From positions 654,225 through 718,224 of the forward strand of contig NZ_BHWB01000001.1 in assembly GCF_003865075.1 (NCBI RefSeq): DNA of 64,000 nucleotides. The letters are read 5' to 3'. Positions 36,747 to 45,349 of the stretch are shown in pieces. The position numbers and the translations under genes were made by a program. This DNA comes from Bacteroides faecalis (GTDB lineage: Bacteria; Bacteroidota; Bacteroidia; Bacteroidales; Bacteroidaceae). Below the pieces are notes generated by a model that was not told where the DNA came from, made no database searches, and was given only the letters and a program-made list of their open reading frames with translations. Positions within the stretch are counted from its first letter, which is position 1. Every line of letters begins with the position of its first letter.

Positions 36747-36747
36747 C
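36735..36747 (+). repeat. attL core in the tRNA 3' end
   Basis: CGGGTCTGGGTAC; partner of the site at 51226-51238 (CGGGTATGGGTAC). Confidence 0.6.
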
Positions 36748-36753
36748 AAGAAT

Positions 36754-36790
36754 AAAGGATAAATAGTTGATAATAAACTATTTATCCTTT
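36754..36790 (+). terminator. Terminator following tRNA-Leu
   Basis: 15-bp stem AAAGGATAAATAGTT with AACTATTTATCCTTT and a T-rich end. If attL is right, this one is supplied by the island. Confidence 0.8.
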
Positions 36791-36924
36791 TCTTCTTTTC
36801 AAGAATGTTCCCATTTTGTTCCCGTATAGGATTCTATTTAAAGCGAAATTTAATTGGATTCAAATTCTGTCTTACGAAAATTAATATATTATGCGAATCA
36901 GTAGTTGAACTCTGATTCCTTGTT

Positions 36925-37791
36925 TTAGAAAATTAGATAAATGAATGCGATGGCAATTTTGCCCATCGTATGTACTAAAAGTCCAGATGTAGATCTGACT
37001 TTCATCGCTCTTTGAATATTTGTTTTTTCATTCAGCCAGTTGAAAAAAGATTCTATCGGTTGTCTGACCTTTGATACTGCAGTTGAAAACAGGTCTCTGC
37101 CCGCTTTCTCTCTTTGAGTAATAATAGGCTCCTCTCCCTTTATTGCTTTAACGGGAGTCATCATGGTTACCCCTTGTTCCTGCTGTTTGTTTCCCCAGAA
37201 CGAGAAGTCTGAGTATATCTTATCCGCAAATATATATCTGTTTATAAGACTATCAGCGGCTTCTCTTTTAAGAACAGTCAGATCATTCTCCTCTGCCGAT
37301 GATAAGATGATCATTTCGGGGAATGGAATGGTTCCTTCCCTGCGGAAAGCTAAGGTGTGAAGTTTGAGCCCGAAATAATACATGTTCTTTGTAGAGCAGT
37401 ATCCTTTAGTGGCAATTTCAGTAGCCACTTTTCCGGTTTTGTTCTTTCCTGCACAAGTAATGATGGGCATGGAGTCAATAAGTGATATCATAGAATCGCA
37501 ATCTGTTGGTTTAAAGAAAGTAATGAGATGCTTCACCAGTTCATTAATCGCCTCACTCATCAGGTTCAGCCGATAGTTGAATGTTTGATAAGAGGGAAGG
37601 TTAGGGAACCAGGAAAGCAAATATTCTTTGGTGAATGTATGTATCTCTTTGATGCTAAAATAGCGCTGATACGCTCCGCAGAACAGATATACGGTAAGCA
37701 GCTCCTGATCAGTGAAGATCGGTGTAGCGTTATTACTGAACCTCTGACAGTAGAACTTCAGTGAAGACTGATAAACATCGCAGATATACAT
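36925..37791 (-). CDS. DDE transposase of the outer IS (IS982-like)
   Basis: 288 residues with a DDE-type core: SLIDSMPI, FADKIYSDFSFWG and a C-terminal IESFFNWLNEKTNIQ. The segment GYCSTKNMYYFGLKLH resembles IS982 transposases. The inner IS is inserted precisely at its start: the target repeat ATGTAT contains the initiation codon and survives on both sides, so the frame is intact, but its promoter and ribosome binding site are now over 1 kb away. It is probably silent unless the inner IS supplies a promoter. Confidence 0.75.
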   Translation of the reverse strand: MYICDVYQSSLKFYCQRFSNNATPIFTDQELLTVYLFCGAYQRYFSIKEIHTFTKEYLLSWFPNLPSYQTFNYRLNLMSEAINELVKHLITFFKPTDCDSMISLIDSMPIITCAGKNKTGKVATEIATKGYCSTKNMYYFGLKLHTLAFRREGTIPFPEMIILSSAEENDLTVLKREAADSLINRYIFADKIYSDFSFWGNKQQEQGVTMMTPVKAIKGEEPIITQREKAGRDLFSTAVSKVRQPIESFFNWLNEKTNIQRAMKVRSTSGLLVHTMGKIAIAFIYLIF

Positions 37792-38813
37792 ACCCGTTGG
37801 CGGAATTAAATAAGCGCATATTTAAGTCTGCCAATAGGTTTGTTGTTAATGTGGTTTATATATTGAAGGATTGTAAATGCACTTATTTTCCCGAGTATTC
37901 TGGTAAACAATCCTACTGTATCTTTAGCATAATTTCTCACTATCATGAACTGATCGCATAGTTGTGAGAAATCCGTTTCGATTCTTTTCCTGGCTTTAGC
38001 AAATGGGATGAATGTAGGACTCCAGTCCTTTTGGTTCAGTCTATATGGAACTTCAAGTCTTATATTTGCAGTCTCAAACAAATCCAGTTGCACATTCTTA
38101 CTAATATATCCTCTATCTCCGAAAATGCTGCAGTCATGATATTCATATCTGATATTTTTAAGATAATTGATATCGTGAACACTTGCTTTTGTCAGGTCAA
38201 AGGAATGGATAACTCCACTTAAACCGCAAATAGCGTGTAATTTATATCCATAGTAATAATTCTTCTGAGAGGCACAATATCCGAATGATGGAGCTTTACT
38301 ATAATCGTTTCTGCCCATTTTACAACGTTTCCCTCTAGCTACCCGGCATACCTCTATAGGTTTTGAATCAATACAGAAATATTCTTCACCACCATCTATC
38401 TTCTCAGCTATTCTTTTACGGATAGTGTCGCATAAGGTTGATGTAGTTTTACGCCTGTCATTATACTGGCGTCTTGAAATCAGATTGGGCATTTTATCCT
38501 TATACTCAGAAAGTCTAATGAAAAGATTACTTTCACTATCTATACCCATGGCTTCGGATGTAAGGTTCAAAGCTATAACTTCTATATCTGAAAACTTGGG
38601 AACAACACCTGGACGAGGAATATTTCCCTTCTCATTTATGAGGTTATCGCCAAATTGCTTGCAAATCTTAAGAATTTTACTGAATATTGTATATAAGTTG
38701 TGCATATATTGATGATATATTAAAGGTTTGACCATCTCTAATATGCTATAAATCAATAATATGCACAACTTTTTAAACATCAATATATTATCTTTTTAAT
38801 TCCGCCAACGGGT
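37792..38813 (-). mobile_element. IS982-family element (IS1187-like), inserted in the outer IS
   Basis: 1022 bp with terminal inverted repeats ACCCGTTGGCGGAATTAAA at both ends and a 6-bp target duplication ATACAT (37786-37791 and 38814-38819). Contains a single intact transposase gene. Confidence 0.9.
37806..38705 (-). CDS. IS982-family transposase
   Basis: Start at ATG 38705 (MHNLYTIFSKILKICKQFG), the usual N-terminus; the frame stays open upstream to 38783 near the IS end. The DDE residues lie in EYFCIDSKPIEVCR, CSIFGDRGYIS and RKRIETDFSQLCDQF; the GYCASQKNYYYGYKLHAI motif is characteristic of the family. About 299 residues, intact, so the element may be active. Confidence 0.9.
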   Translation of the reverse strand: MHNLYTIFSKILKICKQFGDNLINEKGNIPRPGVVPKFSDIEVIALNLTSEAMGIDSESNLFIRLSEYKDKMPNLISRRQYNDRRKTTSTLCDTIRKRIAEKIDGGEEYFCIDSKPIEVCRVARGKRCKMGRNDYSKAPSFGYCASQKNYYYGYKLHAICGLSGVIHSFDLTKASVHDINYLKNIRYEYHDCSIFGDRGYISKNVQLDLFETANIRLEVPYRLNQKDWSPTFIPFAKARKRIETDFSQLCDQFMIVRNYAKDTVGLFTRILGKISAFTILQYINHINNKPIGRLKYALI

Positions 38814-39005
38814 ATACATATATATTTTTATAAGTTTTAGCTCTTTCTCCTTGGGAATCATAATTAGAATAATGAGTGGTTTTATTCTTCTAATATACTG
38901 ATTTTCAAGGAGATTAAGAAATAAATAAATGAGATAATTAATTGAATAATAACAATTTAACTAACTGAATCAGCTAGTGATTTCAACTACTGATTCGCAT
39001 ATATT

Positions 39006-39851
39006 ATGAATAAGCAAACGATAATAAACCGTTTAGAAGCGTTAGACTTAAGCCAATACCCTTATTTTGAAATAAAAGAATTGATACGTGATTTGGGTAA
39101 AGTTGGATTTATTATTTTTACGCTACATCCCGGCAAAACAATCACAAGGGCACGTTGTGATGGAAACCTAAAAACAGTTTCGGATTTGTCATATAAACCC
39201 CAACAATATAATAAACAGTGCCAAAGAGCTAGTACACCTATGCAAACCATGTTTTATGGATGTATTGTTCCAGAAGAACAAAACATTATAGATACCCGGT
39301 TTATTTCTGCATGTGAAAGTTCTTCCTTGATAAGAGGAGGTGTAGGATCAAGCGGACAACAAACTATCACATTCGGAAAATGGGAAGTTATCGAGAATAT
39401 ACACCTTTTAGTTGTTATACATAAAGATTCTTTTTGCAACGCTGACAATTCTTTACTTGAAGAACTTAAATCAGCATATGATGTTTTTCTAATGAAACAC
39501 CCTGATTTTGCTAATGATATAGACATTTCAGCTAAATATTTTGCCAAAGAATTTTCTAAGAAGAATGAAGAAGGAGCTGATTATAATTATCTTATATCAG
39601 CGATATTTACGGAAGTGGTTACAACTGATCATGCTCTTGACGGCGTTATGTATCCCTCTGTTCAGGCAGGTGGACAATTAGGATTTAATGTTGCAATAAC
39701 TCCCAATGCCGTAGACAAAAAAATGAAATTGCTTGTAGCTTATGAAACACAAATTAAAAAGACAGGAAAGGAGGTACATATTGGTGGCAAAAGTAAAAAA
39801 GGGACAATCTTGCAAAATTCCAGCATTTCATATAAAGATATAATTGAATAG
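39006..39851 (+). CDS. RES-domain-like protein (possible toxin)
   Basis: A 281-residue protein of which residues about 45-130 resemble the RES fold of NAD+-degrading toxins: FTLHPGKTITRARC (arginine), QRASTPMQTMFYGCI and FISACESSSLI, in the usual R...GRAS.P..P.FYG...E order; the C-terminal part has YPSVQAGGQLGFNVAITP. RES toxins act as NAD+ phosphorylases and are paired with an Xre-type antitoxin, but no antitoxin adjoins. The outer IS ends 5 bp before the ATG, so the native promoter has been removed. Assignment is tentative; the reading could also be an unrelated cargo protein. Confidence 0.5.
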   Translation: MNKQTIINRLEALDLSQYPYFEIKELIRDLGKVGFIIFTLHPGKTITRARCDGNLKTVSDLSYKPQQYNKQCQRASTPMQTMFYGCIVPEEQNIIDTRFISACESSSLIRGGVGSSGQQTITFGKWEVIENIHLLVVIHKDSFCNADNSLLEELKSAYDVFLMKHPDFANDIDISAKYFAKEFSKKNEEGADYNYLISAIFTEVVTTDHALDGVMYPSVQAGGQLGFNVAITPNAVDKKMKLLVAYETQIKKTGKEVHIGGKSKKGTILQNSSISYKDIIE

Positions 39852-39917
39852 GAATATTGTTTTTAACTTATATCGTTAAAATCCAAATTCTTTTACGCTT
39901 TTATTGTGCGCATTTTG

Positions 39918-39925
39918 TATCTTTG
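39918..39925 (+). promoter_or_regulatory. -7 box before the hairpin element
   Basis: TATCTTTG; a transcript would begin near 39932 and run through the hairpin region into the lipoprotein gene. Confidence 0.45.
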
Positions 39926-39967
39926 TAAGCGGATTGAGGAAACTCTCTCCAAAACATATTAGAAATT

Positions 39968-40160
39968 AAGAAGCGTTATGCTTATCTTGTGAATTGGAAA
40001 CGTAGGAAATTTCACAATTACACACAAGGGTGGCATAGTGGTTCTCACGCTATAGCGTGGGCTGCTATTACTACATTCGTGTGTACAGGTTTCCTACGAC
40101 CTCCAATTCAGAACGTGGCATTTGCAGTTCCACGCTTCTGCATAAATAACGGTTCAATTG
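39968..40160 (+). other. Large nested hairpin element, attC- or RNA-like
   Basis: Nested complementary arms: AGAAGCGT (about 39969) with ACGCTTCT (about 40131); GAATTGGA..CGTAGGAAA (39990-40009) with TTTCCTACG..TCCAATTC (40090-40111); and a central palindrome CTCACGCTATAGCGTGGG (about 40043-40060). It precedes a run of small cargo genes and has no coding frame of note. It may be a recombination site of gene cassettes or a structured RNA. Confidence 0.55.
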
Positions 40161-40190
40161 GAACTAAAAGAGCCATTGGCATAAAAGGAA

Positions 40191-40646
40191 ATGAAGCAAA
40201 AATTTATAATTCATATTATATCTATAGCCGCTATGATAGCACTAATGACATCTTGTGCTTCAGGAAAGATTGTTCTATCTAATGATGCAAACATTAGTAA
40301 GTACAAGTATGTCATTTTCGGAAAAGAAACATCTGGAGATAGAGAATTGGATGACGTAGTTATGTCTGTTCAAAATCAGATAGCAGAAACCAATCTAACA
40401 GTTTTATCGCCCTCTAATACTTTGAAAATTTTTGAGTGTTCGGATAGTATTCTCTCACCAAATATTCACGTCACATCTGAAAAGTGGGATGGAGGACATA
40501 CATATATAACAGTAACTTTTTACGATTATAACACTAATCAAAGTGTAGCCGTTATAAAAAGTAGTGGTATAGGGATGACGGTAAGTCATGACCAAAGTAT
40601 AGCCTTAAGTGCAATAAGAAAAAAGATTAGTAAACTTTTCAAATAG
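40191..40646 (+). CDS. Small predicted lipoprotein
   Basis: 151 residues starting MKQKFIIHIISIAAMIALMT, with the lipobox TSC-A near residue 22, so it is exported and lipid-anchored. The mature part (GKIVLSNDANISKYKYVIFG) is predicted alpha/beta and has no family I recognise. It is the first gene after the hairpin element and may be an immunity-type or envelope cargo protein; that is only inference from context. Confidence 0.7.
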   Translation: MKQKFIIHIISIAAMIALMTSCASGKIVLSNDANISKYKYVIFGKETSGDRELDDVVMSVQNQIAETNLTVLSPSNTLKIFECSDSILSPNIHVTSEKWDGGHTYITVTFYDYNTNQSVAVIKSSGIGMTVSHDQSIALSAIRKKISKLFK

Positions 40647-40675
40647 CAAAAAGCATTTCACACCAACGTAAGAGT

Positions 40676-41329
40676 ATGTACCCACACGATAATATTTTCA
40701 ACATATATTACAACATTGGCAAACGAACTCCATTCTTGGTAAAAAGATGTGAGTTGGGATTAGCTCGTTCTTCAAGCGAAGAAAGACGTATTGACCCTAA
40801 TCGAGATAGAACTTTTTTAGTTGAAACGGTAAAGCCACGTGGTAAATACGGCAAGGCTTATGGGAAGTGCTTTGTGAATGGTAGGCCGGATGATAGTTAT
40901 AGACAGGAGTGCTATCCAGATATCAAAGATGAGGAAATTCCTTGTGCTGGATGTGGAGAATGGGTTTTGATTGATGTTCCCGGTGTATCGCTTGATGAAA
41001 TATTTCCTATCCACAAAGCGGAAGAAGTACTACAGTTTGGAAAATATAAAGGAAAATCCTTGGGGGATATTTATACAACGGATTACCAATATCTCTATTG
41101 GTTAGAAACGACAGATAGGTTCTTTAAAATTGACTTTGAAGAACTTGAACAATTGTATCCAAATATAGGAAAGCCCTCGGATATATCCATTTCCGAAAGA
41201 ATTATTGGCTTTGGAAAATATAAAGGGAAAAAGTTTAGTGAAATCAAAGATGATATTTCTTACCTTGAATGGCTTGCTTCAATAGGGAAAATTTCCAATG
41301 ATGATTTCAATTCATTAACAGCGATATAA
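40676..41329 (+). CDS. Protein with two ExoX-like C-terminal (DUF3820-type) repeats
   Basis: The C-terminal half holds two copies of a short motif, LQFGKYKGKSLGDIYTTDYQYLYWL and IGFGKYKGKKFSEIKDDISYLEWL, which is the putative nucleic-acid-binding module found after exonuclease X-like domains. The N-terminal half has a cysteine pair (PCAGCGEW) and no exonuclease motif. 217 residues, cytosolic. It follows the lipoprotein gene by 30 bp. Confidence 0.65.
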   Translation: MYPHDNIFNIYYNIGKRTPFLVKRCELGLARSSSEERRIDPNRDRTFLVETVKPRGKYGKAYGKCFVNGRPDDSYRQECYPDIKDEEIPCAGCGEWVLIDVPGVSLDEIFPIHKAEEVLQFGKYKGKSLGDIYTTDYQYLYWLETTDRFFKIDFEELEQLYPNIGKPSDISISERIIGFGKYKGKKFSEIKDDISYLEWLASIGKISNDDFNSLTAI

Positions 41330-41347
41330 TCAACAAAAACAATTTAT

Positions 41348-41914
41348 ATGAGAAAACTTTTAATCACATTAACTATGCTCTTTGCTGTAATCAATATTAT
41401 GGCGCAAGAGCATCTCTCTTTCAAGGGTATTCCTATTGAGGGAAGTATGACGGCTTTCTGCCAAAAGCTAAAAGCAAAAGGCTTTACACAAATGGGACGT
41501 GACAACAATGTGACGATGTTCACAGGTGATTTTACAGGCAGACAGGCAACAGTCGGTGTCGGTGCGACTGATGACGGGAAAAGCGTTCACTCTGTCGTCG
41601 TTATATTCGATGAAAGCAGCGAATGGAATACTCTTGTGAACACTTATGACTATTATAAAGGCTTATATATTCGTAAGTATGGTGAGCCCTCTGCTTGCCG
41701 AGAACATAATCCGAGCCGCCAGGACAGCAATATTTCTCTCATGTACGAATTAGGACAAGGTACAGTTACTTATGCAAGTGCTTGGAATGTCACTGGTGGA
41801 ACTATTGAATTATCAATCGAGAAAGCTGGTTATTCTGACGGTGTTGTTATTATTCGATACCGTGATGCTCAAAATGTAGAGAATAAAATCCAAAAGGATT
41901 TGGAGGATATATAA
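41348..41914 (+). CDS. Secreted protein of unknown function
   Basis: A signal peptide (MRKLLITLTMLFAVINIMAQ) is followed by 168 residues beginning EHLSFKGIPIEGSMTAFCQK. The pattern LSFKGIPIEG...F...L..KG resembles small secreted Bacteroidetes proteins, but I cannot assign a function. It follows the previous gene by 19 bp. Confidence 0.65.
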   Translation: MRKLLITLTMLFAVINIMAQEHLSFKGIPIEGSMTAFCQKLKAKGFTQMGRDNNVTMFTGDFTGRQATVGVGATDDGKSVHSVVVIFDESSEWNTLVNTYDYYKGLYIRKYGEPSACREHNPSRQDSNISLMYELGQGTVTYASAWNVTGGTIELSIEKAGYSDGVVIIRYRDAQNVENKIQKDLEDI

Positions 41915-41948
41915 TAATTGACTGATAAATGAATAATAATCATTGAAT

Positions 41949-42656
41949 ATGAAAAAATGGCTTGTTTACTTGCTCGGTATAATAACAGGTGTTATACTGA
42001 CATTTGCATTCGCTTTTTATGTTAATCTGTCTAACAATTCTGGTATCGTTGGACTTGAAATGTTTGAAGAACCCGGAGATTACATGGAGTATTCACAATT
42101 TGAGGTTTTTCAAGTGGTTGAATCTGGATGTGCTTTGGCTCATGCCGATGACTCTTTTGGTGCAATTGTATTCATTATTCCAAATGAAAATCAACAATTT
42201 TACGATGAACAAAAGATTGTTCTTAAAAAAGACCAATGTGCACAACGTGTCGGAACGTATAAGTATAGTACCAAAATGGAAATAGAAAAAACTGTCCCAG
42301 CGATTAGGATAGTTGATGGCGTTGAATTACCGAAATCAAATAATTCTGCTTCTAATAACAAGAATGCGGGAAAGACCTTGTTTGATAAGCCTGGTGATTG
42401 TGTAAGTCGAAAGAATTTTGAAGTACAGGAGGTTTTGGAGTCAGGAGATGCTATTGCGCTGGAAATAAGAGAAACCATTTCGGGGCATGTATTAACTTCC
42501 GACTTAGAAGTCTTAATATTAGCTCAAGAGGGCAGTAATTTTTACAATAAACAAATAGTTAAAGCTCCACAAGGCAAATGTGCAAGACAAATCGGTAACT
42601 ACAAGTATCAAGAATATGGTAACACAAAAGTAATTCCTATAATTGCTTTTAAATAA
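41949..42656 (+). CDS. Membrane-anchored protein with two repeats
   Basis: An N-terminal membrane anchor (MKKWLVYLLGIITGVILTFA) is followed by two homologous extracytoplasmic units: FEEPGDYMEYSQFEVFQVVESG...QCAQRVGTYKY and FDKPGDCVSRKNFEVQEVLESG...KCARQIGNYKY. Each is about 80 residues, rich in beta strands, with one cysteine near the start or end of each. I do not know a named family. A TTG two codons upstream is in frame; ATG 41949 is preferred. Confidence 0.65.
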   Translation: MKKWLVYLLGIITGVILTFAFAFYVNLSNNSGIVGLEMFEEPGDYMEYSQFEVFQVVESGCALAHADDSFGAIVFIIPNENQQFYDEQKIVLKKDQCAQRVGTYKYSTKMEIEKTVPAIRIVDGVELPKSNNSASNNKNAGKTLFDKPGDCVSRKNFEVQEVLESGDAIALEIRETISGHVLTSDLEVLILAQEGSNFYNKQIVKAPQGKCARQIGNYKYQEYGNTKVIPIIAFK

Positions 42657-42670
42657 ACAATAACTGTTCT

Positions 42671-43432
42671 ATGCCATTCGCACCATTCATATTTCTTATT
42701 TGCTTGGTGGCAGGTATTGCTTACCTTATCTGTGTCAAGCGGAAAGAGCGTGAACTCATTGAGCAGGTTACGCCCATTACTCGTGGCGAATGGTCGGAGC
42801 GCAGAGTGGTATTGAAACTTCTGAAAGCGGGTATCAACCCCAAAGCCATATTTCACGACTTATACATTCAGAAGCCGAACGGCACTTATACACAAGTCGA
42901 TGTAGCCGTTGCAACCAAGGTGGGCTTAATCGTTTTTGAGGTAAAGGATTACAGCGGTTGGATTTTCGGCAATGAACACCAAAAGTATTGGACGCAGTTA
43001 CTGGCATACGGCAAAGAAAAGCACCGCTTTTACAACCCCGTAATGCAAAATGCCGGACACATTCAAGCTATCAGACAATGTTTGTCGCAAAATCCGGGCA
43101 TACCGATTTATTCCGTTATCGTATTCTTCGGAAGCAGCGAGTTTAAGGATATTACTTGTAATGCAGAAAACACCTTTATAATATATCCTCGCTCTATCCG
43201 ACAGGTCGTATCGGATATTATGATGCAGCCCAACGCCAATTTCGGGAATAAGTACGAGATTATGAACTTATTCACCAAAGGAGTACAAAACGGAAATGAC
43301 TCGATGATTGTTTCTTCACAAATCAATTCTGCTGCATATTATGGTCGCAAAACGCCACAGTCCACTTATACCATATCTTTCAACTCATTATTCCGTTTTC
43401 GTGGTTTTTCACACAGAAGAAAATTTTGGTAA
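42671..43432 (+). CDS. Membrane-anchored NERD-domain nuclease-like protein
   Basis: One membrane segment (about 4-22), then a NERD domain of the restriction-endonuclease fold: TRGEWSERRVVLKLL, VDVAVATKVGLIVFEVKDYSGWI. The D in QVDVAV and the ExK in VFEVKDY are the usual catalytic residues of this PD-(D/E)xK-like domain. Function is unknown, although NERD proteins are often found in mobile or defence contexts. Last gene of the cargo group, running towards the convergent mob gene. Confidence 0.8.
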   Translation: MPFAPFIFLICLVAGIAYLICVKRKERELIEQVTPITRGEWSERRVVLKLLKAGINPKAIFHDLYIQKPNGTYTQVDVAVATKVGLIVFEVKDYSGWIFGNEHQKYWTQLLAYGKEKHRFYNPVMQNAGHIQAIRQCLSQNPGIPIYSVIVFFGSSEFKDITCNAENTFIIYPRSIRQVVSDIMMQPNANFGNKYEIMNLFTKGVQNGNDSMIVSSQINSAAYYGRKTPQSTYTISFNSLFRFRGFSHRRKFW

Positions 43433-43505
43433 CCCACTATTAGCGTATTAAATAAAAGGAACATATAGCGAGAATTGTCAAGTAGGTATCTGACATTAGT
43501 GTTCG

Positions 43506-45038
43506 TCACATTTTTATTCCGTTCTCTTGCATACGTTCAATCTTCCAATCATACGCCCCCTCTGCAACATCGCCCACCTCTTTGAGTGTGTGGCGATGTT
43601 TTATTTCATCAAAAGGCTGTCTGTGTTCCGTATAGCCACACAACCAGTCACCAATAGCCTTTTGCATTTCTGTCGTTTCCCCATATTCCTGCATCACGCT
43701 CTTGATGTCAGCGGCTTCAGATGGAGAAAAGATTGACTTGTACTGCTCTGTCCCGAAATGGATAATCGCATCAACGGCTCGCTTGAACACCTCGCTTGCT
43801 TGGTAGAGAATATCGGCAATGACATTCAGAATTTTCTGGCTGGCTTCCAATGCCCCCTGCAACAAGCGGATAGTATTGTCTTTCTTCTTCGTGGCTGTGA
43901 GAATTGCGTGGCTGATGCGCTGCTGTATGTCTGCTTCCTGTTCTTGAAGCTGTCTGACAGCCTCGTTCCTTTCTATGATTGATGAGCGGCTTTGCGCCAA
44001 TGCCTTGTCTCGCTCGGCCTCGGCACTTTGCTTTGCTTCGACCAGTGTCTTTGTCAGTTCTTCCACCTTGTTTTTTACGGCATTTGGAAAGGCTTTCTTG
44101 ATGCGCTCGATTTCGGTTTTCAGTTGGGTGTTTTCCTTTTCAACCGCTGCGGATTTACCGACACCGACAATACTGCCGACACTATCCAGTATGCTGTCCA
44201 TTTTAGCCTTGCGCTCGTCTTTGAGCTGCCTTTCCTTATCGGCAATCTCATTATCAAGTGAAAGGCTGTATTGTTTTTTCGCCTTGTTCTTGCCCTCAAT
44301 AGATTGTCGCTCGGCTTCGGCTTTCTCCTTGGCGGCAAGGGCGGCATCCTTTTCGGCTTTGACCTTTTCAGCTTCCTGTTTCTGTTTGGCGATGATGAAG
44401 TCGTTTCGTTCCAAATGCTCCTTGCCTGTCAGCTTCTTTGAGATGCCCCTCTGCATCTCCAGACACTCAGCCAAAACGGTCTGCATTTCGCACATGGCTT
44501 TCTCGTCCAGCTTGCAGGATTTGCCTGTTTCGTGATCCATCCAGTCCCAAACGATATGTGCGTGAAGATTGGGCTTCCAAGTGGCAATGTCTTCGGGATT
44601 GCTGTAATGTCCCTCGTCACGGTGGATGAACACTTGCAGGGGTGTGATACCCCAGCGTTCCTTGCACACCTCGCAAAAATGCTTTAACTGTTCCATTGTG
44701 GTATCTTCCTTGATTACCACCACGCCCTCTTTGAGCGGAGTGCTGCCACGGACAATGGTCACCTTTCCGGTCTTTTTGTTCACCCGTTCACGGTCTTTGG
44801 TCTGCATCGCCCGACCTGTCTTTTCCTTGACCATTACGGCTATCTGATTGTAGCGTTCAGTGAGCGATGTATTTCTAAAGTCAGGTGCTACCCATGCTTC
44901 GTTTTTCGGCATGAGGTCAGTGCGTATATAGAACTTTTCTTTGTTGATACGGGTAAGGTATTCTGCTGTCCGTCTGTTATGGGGTTCGCTACTGCCGATG
45001 TTGCAGGGCTTGATGTTGATGGATGTCTTCTGTGCCAT
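43506..45038 (-). CDS. mob: MobV-family relaxase (Mob/Pre)
   Basis: Nicks DNA at oriT and leads the strand during mobilization. The metal-binding relaxase motif is VFIHRDEGH (about 137-145) and PNLHAHIVWDW (157-167), with the N-terminal NIGSSEPHNRR. A long coiled coil (about 215-380; KQEAEKVKAEKDAALAAKEK) follows. Typical MobV of Bacteroides mobilizable units, 510 residues, intact. The oriT region lies immediately upstream, as usual for MobV. Confidence 0.92.
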   Translation of the reverse strand: MAQKTSINIKPCNIGSSEPHNRRTAEYLTRINKEKFYIRTDLMPKNEAWVAPDFRNTSLTERYNQIAVMVKEKTGRAMQTKDRERVNKKTGKVTIVRGSTPLKEGVVVIKEDTTMEQLKHFCEVCKERWGITPLQVFIHRDEGHYSNPEDIATWKPNLHAHIVWDWMDHETGKSCKLDEKAMCEMQTVLAECLEMQRGISKKLTGKEHLERNDFIIAKQKQEAEKVKAEKDAALAAKEKAEAERQSIEGKNKAKKQYSLSLDNEIADKERQLKDERKAKMDSILDSVGSIVGVGKSAAVEKENTQLKTEIERIKKAFPNAVKNKVEELTKTLVEAKQSAEAERDKALAQSRSSIIERNEAVRQLQEQEADIQQRISHAILTATKKKDNTIRLLQGALEASQKILNVIADILYQASEVFKRAVDAIIHFGTEQYKSIFSPSEAADIKSVMQEYGETTEMQKAIGDWLCGYTEHRQPFDEIKHRHTLKEVGDVAEGAYDWKIERMQENGIKM

Positions 45039-45059
45039 AAGTTTACTTTATTCGGGTTT

Positions 45060-45340
45060 CACAATGGGTTATTAGGGCAGAGCCTTAATCGGAGGGTGCA
45101 GGGAGAGGGTCACTTCCTGCTCCGGGTTCTTAGGGGTGGAAGCCACTGAGCGGAGTTTCCAAAGAGAGGGTCACTCTTTGGTCGGGTTGCATAGGGCTGA
45201 CAGTCCTTGCCGGGTTCTTAGGGCAGCGTCCTAAGTGGGACGGGGCAACGCCCAGCCCCTCGGGAGAGCCCACAACTACGGAAGCGAAGCGTGTAGTTAT
45301 AGTGGGCTATATCAGGGCAAGCCCTGTCTGTCACACCACG
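45060..45340. other. Probable oriT region
   Basis: GC-rich intergenic block between the small mob gene and the relaxase, with repeats of the word GGGTTCTTAGGG and an inverted repeat GCCCACAACTAC (45268-45279) with GTAGTTATAGTGGGC (45293-45307). Position and composition agree with oriT of NBU-type elements. The nick site is not assigned. Confidence 0.6.
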
Positions 45341-45349
45341 ACAACTCAG

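Larger units (their letters stand above)
36890..39001 (-). mobile_element. Outer insertion sequence, interrupted by a second IS
   Basis: Inverted ends ATGCGAATCAGTAGTTGAA at 36891-36909 and its complement at 38982-39000, flanked by ATATT on both sides. About 1.08 kb without the inner IS and its target repeat. Its transposase gene lies at 36925-37791. Confidence 0.8.

Noticed and set aside
39968..40160. Large hairpin as a simple transcription terminator of the RES-like gene
   Set aside because: Arms are far apart, the element is about 190 bp and lacks a T run; a promoter box stands before it.
43506..45038. Replication initiation protein rather than a relaxase
   Set aside because: The HRDEGH and HAH motifs with the long coiled coil and an adjacent oriT-like region fit MobV.
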